NCBI RefSeq assembly: GCF_900112775.1
Contig: NZ_FOYZ01000006.1
Span: 116,676-180,675 of the forward strand
DNA length: 64,000 nucleotides
Direction: 5' to 3'
Source: Anaeromicropila populeti
GTDB lineage: Bacteria > Bacillota > Clostridia > Lachnospirales > Lachnospiraceae
Shown here in pieces: positions 25,488 through 35,354 of the stretch. Position 1 is the stretch's first letter; every line of letters begins with the position of its first letter. The notes under the pieces were generated by a model that was not told the origin of the DNA, did not search any database, and worked only from the letters and a program-made list of their open reading frames with translations. The position numbers were made by a program, and so were the translations under genes.

Positions 25488-25517
25488 AAAAGTAAATACA
25501 AAACTGTTTACTTTTTT
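25488..25517 (+). terminator. Terminator after the GH9 gene
   Basis: AAAAGTAAA and TTTACTTTT form a nine-pair stem that runs into further Ts. Confidence 0.72.
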
Positions 25518-25526
25518 GGGAAAAAA

Positions 25527-25592
25527 TAGTATATTGTATAAGGATGGTATTCTGAAAAGAAACTATACCTTATTGCAATATACTAATTTTTT
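25527..25592 (+). terminator. Second long hairpin with T-run before panB
   Basis: TAGTATATTG....ATAAGG pairs with CCTTAT...CAATATACTA as an imperfect stem of about 20 pairs followed by TTTTTT. It is either a second GH9 terminator or a leader terminator of panB. No riboswitch domain is recognised before it. Confidence 0.7.
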
Positions 25593-25691
25593 ATTTAATA
25601 AGAAATTGTTCCGTATTTCAGTAGGTATTTCTGTACATCTTTTCATCCAACAAAAAAGTAGTTACAATTTAATATTTGGAGGAAGTCAGAT

Positions 25692-26489
25692 ATGAAACAT
25701 ACAGTTGCAGAGTTTCAAAAAATGAAAGAGTCTGGACAAAAAATAGCTATGCTTACAGCATACGATTATTCTACGGCAAAAGTAATGGATGAGGCAGGAA
25801 TTCATGGTATTTTGGTAGGAGATTCTCTGGGAATGGTAATGCTTGGATACGAAAATACCCTATCTGTAACAATGGAGGATATGATTCACCATGGAAGAGC
25901 AGCAGCAAGGGGAGTAAAAGAAGCTTTATTAGTAATTGATATGCCATTTATGTCCTATGAAACCAGTGTCAGGGATGCGGTAATCAATGCAGGCAGATTA
26001 ATTAAGGAAACTGGTGGGCATGCGGTAAAGCTGGAAGGTGGAGCAGAAGTTTGTCCACAAATTAAGGCTATTACAGCTGCCAAAATACCTGTTATGGCAC
26101 ATATTGGAATGACACCGCAGGCGGTACATGCATTTGGTGGATTTAAGGTGCAGGGCAAAGAAAAAGAGGCAGCTGCAAAAATACTTGAGGCGGCAAAGAG
26201 TGTAGAAGAAGCAGGTGCTTTTGCTATTGTATTAGAATGTGTTCCAGAAGCATTGGGGAAAGCAATTACAAAAGCGGTATCCGTTCCAACCATTGGTATT
26301 GGAGCAGGAGCGGCTTGTGATGGACAAATTTTGGTCTTTCAAGATATGCTGGGGATGTATAATGATTTTAAACCAAAATTCGTAAAACAATATGCCTCAT
26401 TATCAGATACCATGAAGAGTGCCTATCAGACTTATATTAGAGAAGTGCAGGAGCAGGTTTTTCCAAGTAGTGAGTTTAGCTTTTTGTAA
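25692..26489 (+). CDS. panB: 3-methyl-2-oxobutanoate hydroxymethyltransferase
   Basis: The first committed step to pantothenate: it adds a hydroxymethyl group from methylene-tetrahydrofolate to ketoisovalerate, giving ketopantoate. The 265 residues form a TIM barrel. Recognisable segments are [18 protein letters not shown] at the start, LVGDSLGMV with a metal-binding Asp, the conserved MPFMSYE, VKLEGG, HIGMTPQ and GIGAG. Length is normal for the family. A TTGGAGGAAG ribosome binding site precedes the ATG. It heads a tight panB-panC-coaBC run; no panD is in the window. Confidence 0.97.
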   Translation: MKHTVAEFQKMKESGQKIAMLTAYDYSTAKVMDEAGIHGILVGDSLGMVMLGYENTLSVTMEDMIHHGRAAARGVKEALLVIDMPFMSYETSVRDAVINAGRLIKETGGHAVKLEGGAEVCPQIKAITAAKIPVMAHIGMTPQAVHAFGGFKVQGKEKEAAAKILEAAKSVEEAGAFAIVLECVPEALGKAITKAVSVPTIGIGAGAACDGQILVFQDMLGMYNDFKPKFVKQYASLSDTMKSAYQTYIREVQEQVFPSSEFSFL

Positions 26490-26529
26490 GGAACGGCTAA
26501 TGGCAGAATGATTGAAAGGAGTGTACAAG

Positions 26530-27384
26530 ATGAAAATATTTAAGGAAATTAAAAAGGTCAAGGATATTGTAAGATTATGGAGATTGGAAGATAACAAAAT
26601 CGGGTTCGTTCCTACAATGGGCTATCTGCATGAAGGACATAAAAGTTTGATTGAGCGTGCAGCAGCAGAAAATGATAAGGTCATTGTAAGTATTTATGTA
26701 AATCCGATGCAGTTTGGTCCGAAAGAGGACTTGGCATCTTATCCAAGAGATTTGGAAAGAGATGCGAAAATATGTGAAGAGGCTGGAGTGGATGTTATTT
26801 TTCATCCAGATAATAGTGAAATGTATGTACCAGATTTTTGTACCTACGTAGATATGAGTATTATAACAGAGGAACTTTGCGGAAAAAGCAGGCCAGTGCA
26901 TTTTCGAGGCGTATGTACAGTGGTAGCTAAATTATTCCATATTACAAGTCCAGACAGAGCTTACTTTGGGCAGAAAGATGCACAGCAGCTGGCAGTCATC
27001 CGTAAGATGGTGGAAGACTTAAATTTTGATATAGAAGTAATTGGATGTCCTATTGTCCGTGACCAGGATGGACTGGCAAAAAGTTCAAGGAATACTTACT
27101 TAAGCCCAGAAGAGCGAACTTCTGCACTAGCACTAAATCAAACACTGAAAAAGGCAAGGGAGTTATTTTGGTCAGGAATCAATAAAACGGATGAATTAAT
27201 AAAATTTATGAAAACGGAATTAGAAGAAGATTCACGAAGAAAGGTTGATTATGTGGAAATTGTAGAACCAAGAACCATGCAGCCAATTGGGGCAGTAACA
27301 GAGAAAAATTGTTGTATTGCAATAGCAGTATGGGTAGGGAAAACAAGGCTGATTGACAATATAAGTCTGGACGAAAAATTATAA
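26530..27384 (+). CDS. panC: Pantoate--beta-alanine ligase (pantothenate synthetase)
   Basis: Joins pantoate to beta-alanine using ATP to give pantothenate. The 284 residues show the nucleotide-binding PTMGYLHEGHKSLI (a HIGH-type motif), the YFGQKDAQQ segment, and KSSRNTYLSPEER (KMSKS-like). The chosen ATG at 26530 follows AAAGGAG by eight bases; an ATG at 26512 lies before that site. Length is normal. It lies 40 bases after panB and 18 bases before coaBC. Confidence 0.97.
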   Translation: MKIFKEIKKVKDIVRLWRLEDNKIGFVPTMGYLHEGHKSLIERAAAENDKVIVSIYVNPMQFGPKEDLASYPRDLERDAKICEEAGVDVIFHPDNSEMYVPDFCTYVDMSIITEELCGKSRPVHFRGVCTVVAKLFHITSPDRAYFGQKDAQQLAVIRKMVEDLNFDIEVIGCPIVRDQDGLAKSSRNTYLSPEERTSALALNQTLKKARELFWSGINKTDELIKFMKTELEEDSRRKVDYVEIVEPRTMQPIGAVTEKNCCIAIAVWVGKTRLIDNISLDEKL

Positions 27385-27402
27385 CAGAAGAGGAGAAGAC
27401 AG

Positions 27403-28608
27403 ATGCTGAAAGGTAAAGTAGTTGTGGTTGGAGTAACGGGAAGCATTGCAGCATTTAAAGCGGCATCCCTGGTAAGTTCCTTGATTAATAGGGGATGTGA
27501 GGTTCAGGTTATCATGACCAGAAATGCAACACAATTTATTCATCCCATTACATTTGAAACCTTGACAGGTAATAAATGTCTGGTAGAAACCTTTGACCGG
27601 AATTTTCAGTTTCATGTGGCTCATGTGTCCCTTGCAAAAAGAGCAGATGCAATGGTTATTGCACCTGCTACCGCAAATGTAATCGGTAAGCTGGCAAATG
27701 GTATTGCAGATGATATGCTGACAACAACAGCACTGGCATATAATAAAACAATAGTACTGGCACCAGCAATGAATGTAAATATGTATGAAAATAAAATTGT
27801 TCAAGATAATATGACAAAGCTTCGGATGTTTGGTTTTCAGATAATTGAGCCACAGGTTGGGCGGTTAGCCTGTAATGTAGTTGCAAAGGGAAAAATGGCA
27901 GAGGAAAGTGAAATTCTTGCCGAGCTTGAAACAATGCTCTATGAAAAGAAAGATTTATTAGGGAAGAAGATTTTGGTAACGGCAGGACCTACTCGTGAAG
28001 CAATCGATCCAGTTAGATTTATAACCAACCATTCGACTGGAAAAATGGGTTATGCACTTGCCAAAAATGCCATGCAGAGAGGCGCCAACGTAACCTTGAT
28101 TACAGGGCCGGTGGAGCTAGATCCTCCTCCTAAGGTAAAGGTGATTAAAATTACCTCGGCTGCTGAAATGTTTGAAACTGTCAGACAAACTATGGGAGAG
28201 CAGGATATTATAATAAAAGCAGCAGCAGTAGCAGATTATTGCAGCAGCGAAGCAGCGGAACATAAAATAAAGAAGAATGATAATGTAGTTTCTTTACAGC
28301 TTAATCCTACAACCGATATTTTGAAATATGTTTGTGAGCATAAAAATAAAGGTCAGTATGTTTGCGGTTTTTCTATGGAAACAGAAAACTTAATCGAAAA
28401 TTCAAAAAAGAAGTTGGAGAACAAGAAAGCGGATATGATTGTTGCCAATAATTTAAATGAAAAGGGCGCTGGTTTTGGTGGGAATACAAACATTGTTACG
28501 ATTCTTACAAAAGACAAAATAATTCCGGTGGAATGCATGGAAAAGGAAAAGGTTGCAGAAAAGATATTAGATAGTATTTGTGAAGAACAGATAAAACTGG
28601 TGCAGTAA
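27403..28608 (+). CDS. coaBC: Bifunctional phosphopantothenoylcysteine decarboxylase/synthetase
   Basis: Two steps from phosphopantothenate to phosphopantetheine in the CoA pathway. The N-terminal CoaC flavoprotein (about residues 1-185) shows VTGSIAAFKAASLV, the HVSLAKRAD active-site His, and PAMNVNMYEN. The C-terminal CoaB domain (about 190-400) shows TAGPTREAIDPVRFITN, STGKMG and KKNDNVVSLQLNPTTDIL. The 401-residue length is standard. It is the last gene of the pan run, and its stop codon lies in the loop of a terminator hairpin shared with the convergent rib operon. Confidence 0.97.
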   Translation: MLKGKVVVVGVTGSIAAFKAASLVSSLINRGCEVQVIMTRNATQFIHPITFETLTGNKCLVETFDRNFQFHVAHVSLAKRADAMVIAPATANVIGKLANGIADDMLTTTALAYNKTIVLAPAMNVNMYENKIVQDNMTKLRMFGFQIIEPQVGRLACNVVAKGKMAEESEILAELETMLYEKKDLLGKKILVTAGPTREAIDPVRFITNHSTGKMGYALAKNAMQRGANVTLITGPVELDPPPKVKVIKITSAAEMFETVRQTMGEQDIIIKAAAVADYCSSEAAEHKIKKNDNVVSLQLNPTTDILKYVCEHKNKGQYVCGFSMETENLIENSKKKLENKKADMIVANNLNEKGAGFGGNTNIVTILTKDKIIPVECMEKEKVAEKILDSICEEQIKLVQ

Positions 28609-28621
28609 AATGCTGCACCAG
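28597..28621. terminator. Terminator shared by coaBC and the rib operon
   Basis: CTGGTGCAG and CTGCACCAG form a perfect nine-pair stem; the coaBC stop codon TAA is in the loop. On the minus strand TTTTAT follows, so it serves ribH best. Confidence 0.75.
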
Positions 28622-28630
28622 AACATAAAA

Positions 28631-29098
28631 TCAGTTTTTCATTTTCTTCATCAGATTGCCCATTTCGATTGCAGATAAAGCACAGTCATAGCCTTTATTT
28701 CCAGCTTTTGTTCCAGCACGTTCAATGGCTTGTTCAATATTCTCTGTTGTTAATACTCCAAAAATGACAGGAATATTAGATGCCATAGAAGCAGCAGCAA
28801 TGCCTTTGGAAACTTCACTGCATACATAATCATAATGTGTAGTGGAACCACGAATTACTGCGCCAAGGCATATGACAGCATCATATTTCTTGGAATTAGC
28901 CATGTTTTGGGCAAGAAGAGGTATTTCAAAGGCGCCAGGCACCCAGACTAGTTCAATATCTTCATCGGCTACATTATGACGCTTTAAACCATCTAAGGCT
29001 CCGCCAATTAGCTTTGATACAATAAACTCATTAAATCTTGCTGCAACAATACCAATTTTTAATCCTTCTGACACTAAATTACCTTCTAAAATATTCAT
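28631..29098 (-). CDS. ribH: 6,7-dimethyl-8-ribityllumazine synthase
   Basis: Condenses the pyrimidine amine with dihydroxybutanone phosphate to give lumazine, the last step before riboflavin. The 155 residues show [36 protein letters not shown] (with the active-site His) and [12 protein letters not shown]. The ATG at 29098 follows AAGGAGA; six extra residues from 29116 lack support. It is last in the operon, 35 bases after ribBA. Confidence 0.97.
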   Translation of the reverse strand: MNILEGNLVSEGLKIGIVAARFNEFIVSKLIGGALDGLKRHNVADEDIELVWVPGAFEIPLLAQNMANSKKYDAVICLGAVIRGSTTHYDYVCSEVSKGIAAASMASNIPVIFGVLTTENIEQAIERAGTKAGNKGYDCALSAIEMGNLMKKMKN

Positions 29099-29133
29099 GA
29101 AAAATCTCCTTTTCAATTATTCTTATCAATTAA

Positions 29134-30333
29134 TTACATATAAGTAAATAAATGTCCCATTTTATCCCGTTTTGTTTTTAAATAAAATGCATCAAAAGGG
29201 GAGGCTTCTATTTCAATAGAAACACGTTCGGTAACAGAAATTCCGTACTTCTCAAGCTGTTGGATTTTATCAGGATTGTTTGTCATTAATTTGACATTAG
29301 AAACACCAAGGCACCTGAGTATTTGTGCACCGTTTGAATAATCTCTCATGTCCTCAGGAAATCCAAGAGAAAGATTTGCTTCTACAGTATCCATGCCTTG
29401 ATCCTGAAGGGCATAGGCCCTTAGCTTATTAATTAATCCAATACCACGTCCTTCTTGACGCATATAAAGTAAAACACCAGTTCCGCATTCTTCTATTTTT
29501 TTCAGTGCAAAAGCCAGCTGGTCGCCACAATCACAGCGTTTTGAACCTAATGTATCACCAGTCATGCATTCAGAGTGGATGCGGCATAGAACAGAATCGG
29601 CTGATTTGATGTCCCCCTTTACTAATGCCAGATGATGTTCTCCATTTATCAGATTTTCAAACCCATAGATTTGAAAATCCCCAAATTTAGTTGGCATAGG
29701 AGTTGAAACAATTTCAACCATATGCTGCTCGGTGGTTTTTCTATATTCAACTAATTCCTGGATTGTAATCATTGTAAGATTATGGGAAGCAGCAAACCTT
29801 TTTAAATCAGAACCACGCATCATGGAACCATTATCAGCCATGATTTCACAACACAATCCACATTCTTTCAGTCCAGATAAACGCATTAAATCTACAGTTG
29901 CTTCTGTGTGTCCATTGCGTTCCAGTACGCCATGATTTTTAGATAGCAGTGGAAACATGTGGCCAGGCTTTCGAAAATCTTCTGGTTTTATAGAATCTTC
30001 TACACACATGCGTGCAGTAATTCCACGCTCAGCAGCAGAAATACCAGTTGTAGTGGAAACGTGGTCAATGCTGACCATAAAGGCTGTCTGATGATTGTCA
30101 GTATTATTTGCAACCATTTCCCACAGTCCAAGCTTTGCAGCTATTTTTCCAGACATAGGCATACAGATAAGTCCTTTTCCATGCTTAGCCATAAAGTTTA
30201 CATTCTCCGTTGTGGCATATTCAGCAGCACAGATTAGATCTCCTTCATTTTCCCTGTTCTCGTCATCTGTCACTAATATTATTTTACCTTGCTTAAGAGC
30301 AGATAAGGCAGCCTTAATTGATTCAAAATTCAT
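29134..30333 (-). CDS. ribBA: Bifunctional DHBP synthase / GTP cyclohydrolase II
   Basis: Supplies both riboflavin precursors: RibB makes dihydroxybutanone phosphate from ribulose 5-phosphate, RibA opens GTP. The RibB half (about residues 1-200) shows [16 protein letters not shown] and [10 protein letters not shown]-type residues ([14 protein letters not shown]). The RibA half has [17 protein letters not shown] with the zinc Cys residues, RQEGRGIGL and [13 protein letters not shown]. Both active sites look intact, and 399 residues is standard. GGAGGTC lies before the ATG at 30333; a longer frame to 30483 would overlap ribE. Confidence 0.97.
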   Translation of the reverse strand: MNFESIKAALSALKQGKIILVTDDENRENEGDLICAAEYATTENVNFMAKHGKGLICMPMSGKIAAKLGLWEMVANNTDNHQTAFMVSIDHVSTTTGISAAERGITARMCVEDSIKPEDFRKPGHMFPLLSKNHGVLERNGHTEATVDLMRLSGLKECGLCCEIMADNGSMMRGSDLKRFAASHNLTMITIQELVEYRKTTEQHMVEIVSTPMPTKFGDFQIYGFENLINGEHHLALVKGDIKSADSVLCRIHSECMTGDTLGSKRCDCGDQLAFALKKIEECGTGVLLYMRQEGRGIGLINKLRAYALQDQGMDTVEANLSLGFPEDMRDYSNGAQILRCLGVSNVKLMTNNPDKIQQLEKYGISVTERVSIEIEASPFDAFYLKTKRDKMGHLFTYM

Positions 30334-30361
30334 TCTAATATGACCTCCACTATTTTCTATT

Positions 30362-31027
30362 TTAGTAAAATCCATGCTCCAGTAAATATTCTTTTGAAAT
30401 TTTACTAGAAGCGTTTTCTTTTTCTGCATATACATTGCCAGAACGATGCAATAAATTTTGTACATATTTCCCCAATAAATCACTTTCTAAATTTACAGTA
30501 TCCCCAACTCCCTTTGTACATAGTACTGTAGACAAAAGAGTGTGAGGAATGACAGATACAAAAAAGCTTTCATTTGTAACATCAGCTACAGTCAGACTTA
30601 TGCCATCCAGTGCAATAGAGCCCTTTTTTACAACACATGAGAGCAGATTTTCAGATGCACTAATCTGGTACCACACTGCAATATCATCACGTCTTATAGA
30701 GAGAATCGTGCCAGTTTCATCAATATGTCCAGAAACAACATGTCCCCCAAATCTTCCATTACTGGACATAGCACGTTCAAGATTTACAGTACTCTTTACT
30801 TTTAATGAACCCAGATTACTACGGTTTAAAGTTTCGTGCATAACATCAGCAATAAAAGTTGTCCCCAGTACTTGTCTGGCAGTAAGACATACACCATTAA
30901 CGGCAACGGAATCTCCTTTTTTTAAATCATCAAAAATGATAGTTCCATGTATAGCAAGCTGCGAAGAATGTGTTCCTTTTTGTATTCCGTAAATTGTACC
31001 AATTTCTTCAATAATTCCAGTAAACAT
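30362..31027 (-). CDS. ribE: Riboflavin synthase alpha chain
   Basis: Dismutates two lumazines to riboflavin. The 221 residues hold two lumazine-binding repeats: [10 protein letters not shown] with AVNGVCLT in the first, and [15 protein letters not shown] with [11 protein letters not shown] in the second. Length is slightly above the usual 200-215 because of a C-terminal extension of about 15 residues. GAAGGGAGA precedes the ATG. It lies between ribD (113-base gap) and ribBA (28-base gap), the usual Firmicute order ribD-E-BA-H. Confidence 0.96.
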   Translation of the reverse strand: MFTGIIEEIGTIYGIQKGTHSSQLAIHGTIIFDDLKKGDSVAVNGVCLTARQVLGTTFIADVMHETLNRSNLGSLKVKSTVNLERAMSSNGRFGGHVVSGHIDETGTILSIRRDDIAVWYQISASENLLSCVVKKGSIALDGISLTVADVTNESFFVSVIPHTLLSTVLCTKGVGDTVNLESDLLGKYVQNLLHRSGNVYAEKENASSKISKEYLLEHGFY

Positions 31028-31139
31028 GAATTAATCTCCCTTCAAAAACGCGGTTAACTTTTGCTCTCTTTCTTTGTATCATAAGCTTTCTTTAGTAGGA
31101 TTATTCGTGTCAGGCAATATGAGATGAAACCATATTAGT

Positions 31140-32222
31140 TCATTTCTCATACTCTAATAAAATATCTGAATCTATCGTTGTTGCATTTACAAATCGAAAA
31201 GAAAAATAGTCATTCAGCCGTTCAACGCCAGTACCACCAACAGGTGTCTTTGCGGCAGTACCACCAAGTATTTTAGGAGCAATAAACAGATAAATGTAAT
31301 CAACAAGATTATCTTTTAGTGCACTAAAATTAAGGGTTGGTCCACCTTCCAGCAGAATACTGTCAATCTTCATTTTGCCAAGCTGCATCACAAGCTCCGA
31401 TAAATCTAAAACACCATCTTTTAATGGCGTATAAATCATATTGCATCCTAACTCCCTTAAAAGTTGACCCTTTTCAGATTCTTCACAAGCAGTGGCAATG
31501 TATGTTGGAACATCATGAGCTGTTTCAACAATTTTGCTGCTTAAGGGTATTCGCAAATGAGTATCACAGATAATCCGAACCGGATTTTTTGCATCAGGCA
31601 GCCGGCAGGTTAGCAAAGGATTGTCCGTTATGACTGTCTGAACGCCAGTCATAATGGCCGAATAGTTATGCCTGAGCTGATGTACATATTTTCTAGAAGA
31701 ATCATTTGTAATCCACTGGGATTCCCCACTGCTGGTTGCTGTCTTGCCATCTATTGTCATGGCTGATTTCAAAACTAAAAAAGGCCTTTTAGTTGTAATG
31801 TAATGAATAAAAACTTTATTAAGAAGCCGGGATTCTTTTTCTAATACACCTACAGTAACTTTAACACCATGCTGCTCTAAAATACGCACTCCGTTACCAC
31901 TGACTTTTGGATTGGGATCAAGTGTACCTACAACAACATGGGAAATACCGCTTTCTAGAATAGCCTCTGTGCAAGGCGGGGTTTTACCGTAGTGGCAGCA
32001 TGGCTCTAAGTTTACATACATGGTTGCACCAGCTGGAGATTCGGTGACAGAAGCAAGGGCATTCCTCTCGGCATGAAGTTGTCCGTAAGCCTGATGGTAC
32101 CCAGAACCAATGATGCTATTATTTTTTACGATAACGGCGCCTACCATTGGATTGGGGTTCACAAATCCTTTTCCTTTTTCAGCCAACTCTAAGGCTAGTT
32201 TCATATATGCTTCCTGTACCAT
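31140..32222 (-). CDS. ribD: Bifunctional riboflavin deaminase/reductase
   Basis: Deaminates and then reduces the GTP-derived pyrimidine in riboflavin synthesis. The N-terminal deaminase (about residues 1-145) has the zinc site HAERNAL and PCCHYGKTPPCTEAI. The C-terminal reductase starts RPFLVLKSAMTIDGKTA and includes ILLEGGPTLN. The length of 360 residues is standard. The start at 32222 follows AAAGGAGA. It is the first gene of the operon under the FMN riboswitch. Confidence 0.97.
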   Translation of the reverse strand: MVQEAYMKLALELAEKGKGFVNPNPMVGAVIVKNNSIIGSGYHQAYGQLHAERNALASVTESPAGATMYVNLEPCCHYGKTPPCTEAILESGISHVVVGTLDPNPKVSGNGVRILEQHGVKVTVGVLEKESRLLNKVFIHYITTKRPFLVLKSAMTIDGKTATSSGESQWITNDSSRKYVHQLRHNYSAIMTGVQTVITDNPLLTCRLPDAKNPVRIICDTHLRIPLSSKIVETAHDVPTYIATACEESEKGQLLRELGCNMIYTPLKDGVLDLSELVMQLGKMKIDSILLEGGPTLNFSALKDNLVDYIYLFIAPKILGGTAAKTPVGGTGVERLNDYFSFRFVNATTIDSDILLEYEK

Positions 32223-32322
32223 TATTTTATCTCCTTTATTGTTCTCTATCACATAAAAAAGATGCTATGATATGAAAGAGAGTCATTCATTCAGGGCATC
32301 TTCTGTAAAAGTATATAAATGT

Positions 32323-32352
32323 AAAAAAACCTGAAATGGATACCATTTCAGG
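32323..32352 (-). terminator. Riboswitch-controlled terminator of the rib operon
   Basis: On the minus strand CCTGAAATGG and CCATTTCAGG form a perfect 10-pair stem with a three-base loop, followed by seven Ts, between the FMN aptamer and ribD. It is the expression platform: FMN-bound aptamer allows it to form. Confidence 0.93.
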
Positions 32353-32371
32353 GCTGATAATTACATACGTT

Positions 32372-32480
32372 ACATCTTCTTTCATCCAGACTGTACTGTC
32401 GGCTTCGGAATTACACCGAATCATGCCATGCGGCTCGTGGGCTTTACCACCGGTAGGGAATTGCACCCTGCCCTGAAGAC
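32372..32480 (-). promoter_or_regulatory. FMN riboswitch (RFN element)
   Basis: Read on the minus strand, the element opens CTTCAGGGCAGGGTG, continues with AATTCCCTACCGG, AGCCCACGAGC, a variable stem, ATTCGGTGTAATTCCGAAGC, CCGACAGT and TCTGGATGAAAGAAGATG. These are the conserved boxes of the RFN aptamer in the right order. A terminator hairpin follows, so high FMN should stop transcription of ribD-E-BA-H. The 366-base gap between ribD and the Nudix gene (32253-32618) is taken up mostly by this switch, its terminator and its promoter region. Confidence 0.97.
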
Positions 32481-32618
32481 AATTATTTATTTGTTTATTT
32501 TATAACACTATATGTAGAGTTTGTCAATAGAAAAAGAATAACTAATAATGAAAGGATTGCTTTCTAACTCATATTCCTGTAAAATGAAATAAAAAAATAC
32601 AATTAAATGGAGTAAAAA

Positions 32619-33203
32619 ATGGAATTATTTGAATTGCTAAATGAGGATGGAACAAAGCAGGGAATTGTAAAAGAGAGGGAAGCTGTTCATAGAGAGGGAG
32701 ATTTGCATGGAGGTTCCCATGTGTGGGTGAGCCGGTATTCTGCAAAGTACAAAAGAATTGAAATTTTACTTCAAAAGAGAAGATTTGATAAGGATGCTTT
32801 TCCAGGATGTTGGGATGTATCCTGCGCGGGGCATATGGATCAGGGGGAGGATTTTATAACAACTGCAATAAGAGAAGCAGGAGAAGAACTTGGTTTATTT
32901 ATAGAGAAAGAAGATTTGGACTTTTTGTTTTCTCAACTAGTAGAAGGAAAGTATGTATTTCATGGTAAGCCTTTTTGGAACAGAGAAGTAAATCATGTCT
33001 TTTTGTTGAAAAAAGAAGTACAAGGGGACATGCTTAATTTTCAAAAGGAAGAAATCGAAATGTTGGAATGGCAGGATGCAGAGCATATAAAAAATGAACT
33101 GATAAATAATAATCCGGAATATTGTATTTTTCTGAAGGAATATATGGGTCTATATGAATATTTGGTAAATAAATATGAAGGGAATAAAGCGGGCGATGAG
33201 TAA
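32619..33203 (+). CDS. Nudix hydrolase (IPP isomerase-like)
   Basis: A 194-residue protein with a complete Nudix box: G-HMDQG-E-DFITTAI-RE-AGEELGL near residues 71-93. The N-terminus MELFELLNEDGTKQG and HVWVSRY resemble the isopentenyl-diphosphate isomerase and YfcD branch, but the Cys and Glu of true isomerases cannot be assigned with certainty. It probably hydrolyses a nucleotide or other diphosphate. Its end overlaps the truA start by eight bases (GATGAGTAA), so the two are coupled. Confidence 0.85.
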   Translation: MELFELLNEDGTKQGIVKEREAVHREGDLHGGSHVWVSRYSAKYKRIEILLQKRRFDKDAFPGCWDVSCAGHMDQGEDFITTAIREAGEELGLFIEKEDLDFLFSQLVEGKYVFHGKPFWNREVNHVFLLKKEVQGDMLNFQKEEIEMLEWQDAEHIKNELINNNPEYCIFLKEYMGLYEYLVNKYEGNKAGDE

Positions 33204-33936
33204 AAATATAAGAATATGTCTGGAGTATGATGGGACTCGTTATGATGGGTGGCAGAAACAGGAGAATACTGACATGACCATACAGGGAAAGTTGGAAGTT
33301 TTATTGAAGAAAATGACAGGCGAGAATATAGAAATTCATGGGTCAGGAAGAACAGATGCAGGGGTTCATGCATTTGGACAGATTGCAAATTTTCACACTA
33401 GCACAAAAATGTCAGTAGATGAGATTATGAATTATATGAATGAGTATTTGCCAAAAGATATCGCTGTAGTGAATGTGTCAGAAGAAGCACCTCGCTTTCA
33501 CAGCCGGTTAAATGCTCGGAAAAAGATCTATTGCTATCGCATCTGGAATTCAAAGGTTTCTAATGTGTTTCAGCACAGATTTTTATATCAACTGGCAGAA
33601 GAGCTGGATTTGGAAAAAATGAGAGAAGCAGCAGAAATTATGACGGGAACACATGATTTTAAGGGATTTTGTTCAAATAAGAGAATGAAAAAATCTTCAG
33701 TCCGGACGATAGAAAAAATTTCTATAGAAAAAATTGAAAATGAAATTCAAATCAGGTTTACTGGAGATGGATTTTTATATCACATGGTTCGTATTTTAAC
33801 AGGCACATTAATTGAGATTGGCATGGGAAAAAGAAAGATAGAGACTGTTTTGGAGATATTTGAGAAAAAAGACAGACAATTAGCAGGATATACGGCTCCT
33901 CCTAATGGCCTTGTTCTAGAAAAAGTAGAATATTAG
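33196..33936 (+). CDS. truA: tRNA pseudouridine synthase A
   Basis: Makes pseudouridine at positions 38-40 of the tRNA anticodon arm. The 246 residues show CLEYDGTRYDGWQ, the catalytic GSGRTDAGVHAFGQ with Asp54, and MVRILTGTLIEIG. GAAGGGAA lies 10 bases before the ATG at 33196, which favours this start over the in-frame ATG at 33175 within the Nudix gene. Clostridia often carry more than one truA; this one is outside the ribosomal-protein cluster. Confidence 0.94.
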   Translation: MSKNIRICLEYDGTRYDGWQKQENTDMTIQGKLEVLLKKMTGENIEIHGSGRTDAGVHAFGQIANFHTSTKMSVDEIMNYMNEYLPKDIAVVNVSEEAPRFHSRLNARKKIYCYRIWNSKVSNVFQHRFLYQLAEELDLEKMREAAEIMTGTHDFKGFCSNKRMKKSSVRTIEKISIEKIENEIQIRFTGDGFLYHMVRILTGTLIEIGMGKRKIETVLEIFEKKDRQLAGYTAPPNGLVLEKVEY

Positions 33937-33994
33937 AGAATGCTATACTTATTTTAAAAAAAATCTTTCATACTATTGCAAAAGGTCAATTTTA

Positions 33995-34024
33995 TTTACA
34001 TATTATTTTCCAATGTGATATAAT
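33995..34024 (+). promoter_or_regulatory. Probable promoter of the WG-repeat lipoprotein gene
   Basis: TTTACA and TATAAT are spaced by 18 bases, giving a leader of about 110 bases. Confidence 0.55.
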
Positions 34025-34142
34025 TAAATAATATTTGCAGCAAGAATTTATAAGTAAAGTGGGTGAAAGTGCATAAGAATAGTAAAGACATAGGTGTAAA
34101 AATAGTGGGGGAACATGATAAAATTAGAAGAAGGATGGTATT

Positions 34143-35276
34143 ATGAAGAGAATAATTGTTTTTTTAGTGTGCCTGTCAATGATAATGTGTGTAGGATGTA
34201 ATAATACAAGTAAAAAAGAGGAACAGGTAAATGGAGAGGTTGATTCACAGCAGACTGAAGCAGCGGCAACTGAAGCAGCGGAGTTTCAAGGTGAGTTATA
34301 TCCGATTATGGTGAATGGCAAAATGGGTTATATCAATGCAAATGGTGAAATGATGATGGAACCTGTTTATGCTTATGCTGGTGAATTCTGTGAAGGATTT
34401 GCTGCGGTGTCCATGGATGACAAATCATTATTTTATATTAACAAAAAGGGTGAAAATGCATTTGGTACTACTTTTGTATCTGGGAATGATTTCGCTTGTG
34501 GGCGAGCTGTAGTTTTAAATGATGCTGGCAAGCTTCAAATTCTTGATACTGAAGGAAATATTATGGATACTCCTGAAGATTTAGTGTATGCAGTACAGTA
34601 TAGTGAAGGATTTCTATGTGCTAGATTTGAAAGTGGATTATACGGCTTTTTAGATACAGAGGGTAAGGTAGTAATAGATCCAACATTAGAATACGCAAGA
34701 GATTTTCATGAAGGTGTGGCTGCGGTTGGTACAACAAAGGATAAAATTGATTTATCTTACATAAACACAGATGGAACTGTGTGCTTTGAGACAGAGCTGG
34801 AATATAATAATTATATGTGTGTACATGATTTTTCAGAAGGACTGGCATGTTCTTATAATGGAAAAGCGTTTGGATATATTTCACACTCTAATGAAGTGAT
34901 TATTGACTATCAATATGAAAGTGTAAAACCATTTTCAGAAGGACTGGCTGCTGTAATGATTAATGGAAAGTGGGGCTTTATCAATACCCAGGGTGAACTT
35001 ATAATTGATGCAATCTATGATGAGGCTGATTCATTTTCAGAAGGACTGGCTGCTGTACGTAAGAAAAATACAGCAAATCAGGATTATCAGATTGGCTTTA
35101 TCAATACCCAGGGTGAACTTGTAATTGATTATCTGTATGATGAGGATTATAATTCAGACGCATTTTTACAGGTAAACAATGCAAAAAAGAATGGACTGAT
35201 TCAAGTGAAAAGCTATGAAGATAAATGGTATGGGTATATTAATGACGCAGGGGAAGTAATTTATAAAGCAGAATAA
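34143..35276 (+). CDS. WG-repeat lipoprotein
   Basis: A 377-residue secreted lipoprotein: signal FLVCLSMIMCVGC with lipidated Cys, then a Glu/Ala/Thr-rich linker, then eight or so WG-type repeats. Each repeat has a G(Y/F)IN..GE or similar segment and a F.EGLAAV segment (for example SEGLAAVMINGKWGFINTQG). WG repeats form beta structures thought to bind proteins or wall polymers. Two stretches of DNA around 34950-35060 are nearly the same as 35090-35130, showing recent internal duplication. The role is unknown; it lies before the DUF1002 gene. Confidence 0.85.
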   Translation: MKRIIVFLVCLSMIMCVGCNNTSKKEEQVNGEVDSQQTEAAATEAAEFQGELYPIMVNGKMGYINANGEMMMEPVYAYAGEFCEGFAAVSMDDKSLFYINKKGENAFGTTFVSGNDFACGRAVVLNDAGKLQILDTEGNIMDTPEDLVYAVQYSEGFLCARFESGLYGFLDTEGKVVIDPTLEYARDFHEGVAAVGTTKDKIDLSYINTDGTVCFETELEYNNYMCVHDFSEGLACSYNGKAFGYISHSNEVIIDYQYESVKPFSEGLAAVMINGKWGFINTQGELIIDAIYDEADSFSEGLAAVRKKNTANQDYQIGFINTQGELVIDYLYDEDYNSDAFLQVNNAKKNGLIQVKSYEDKWYGYINDAGEVIYKAE

Positions 35277-35354
35277 TATATAGAATTTTGTGTTATGCTA
35301 ATGTATAAAGCAGTGCTTGGTTCTACTAAAAAGACTTTATACAGGAGGTTTGGA

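Noticed and set aside
25955-26293. Antisense ORF opposite panB
   Set aside because: Composition is that of a shadow frame of a conserved gene; no ribosome binding site.
27379-27804. Cys-rich antisense ORF opposite coaBC
   Set aside because: The Cys content arises from reverse reading of Ala/Thr codons. The plus-strand frame is clearly coaBC.
32372-32480. FMN riboswitch acting on the Nudix gene
   Set aside because: The aptamer reads correctly only on the minus strand and its terminator lies before ribD.
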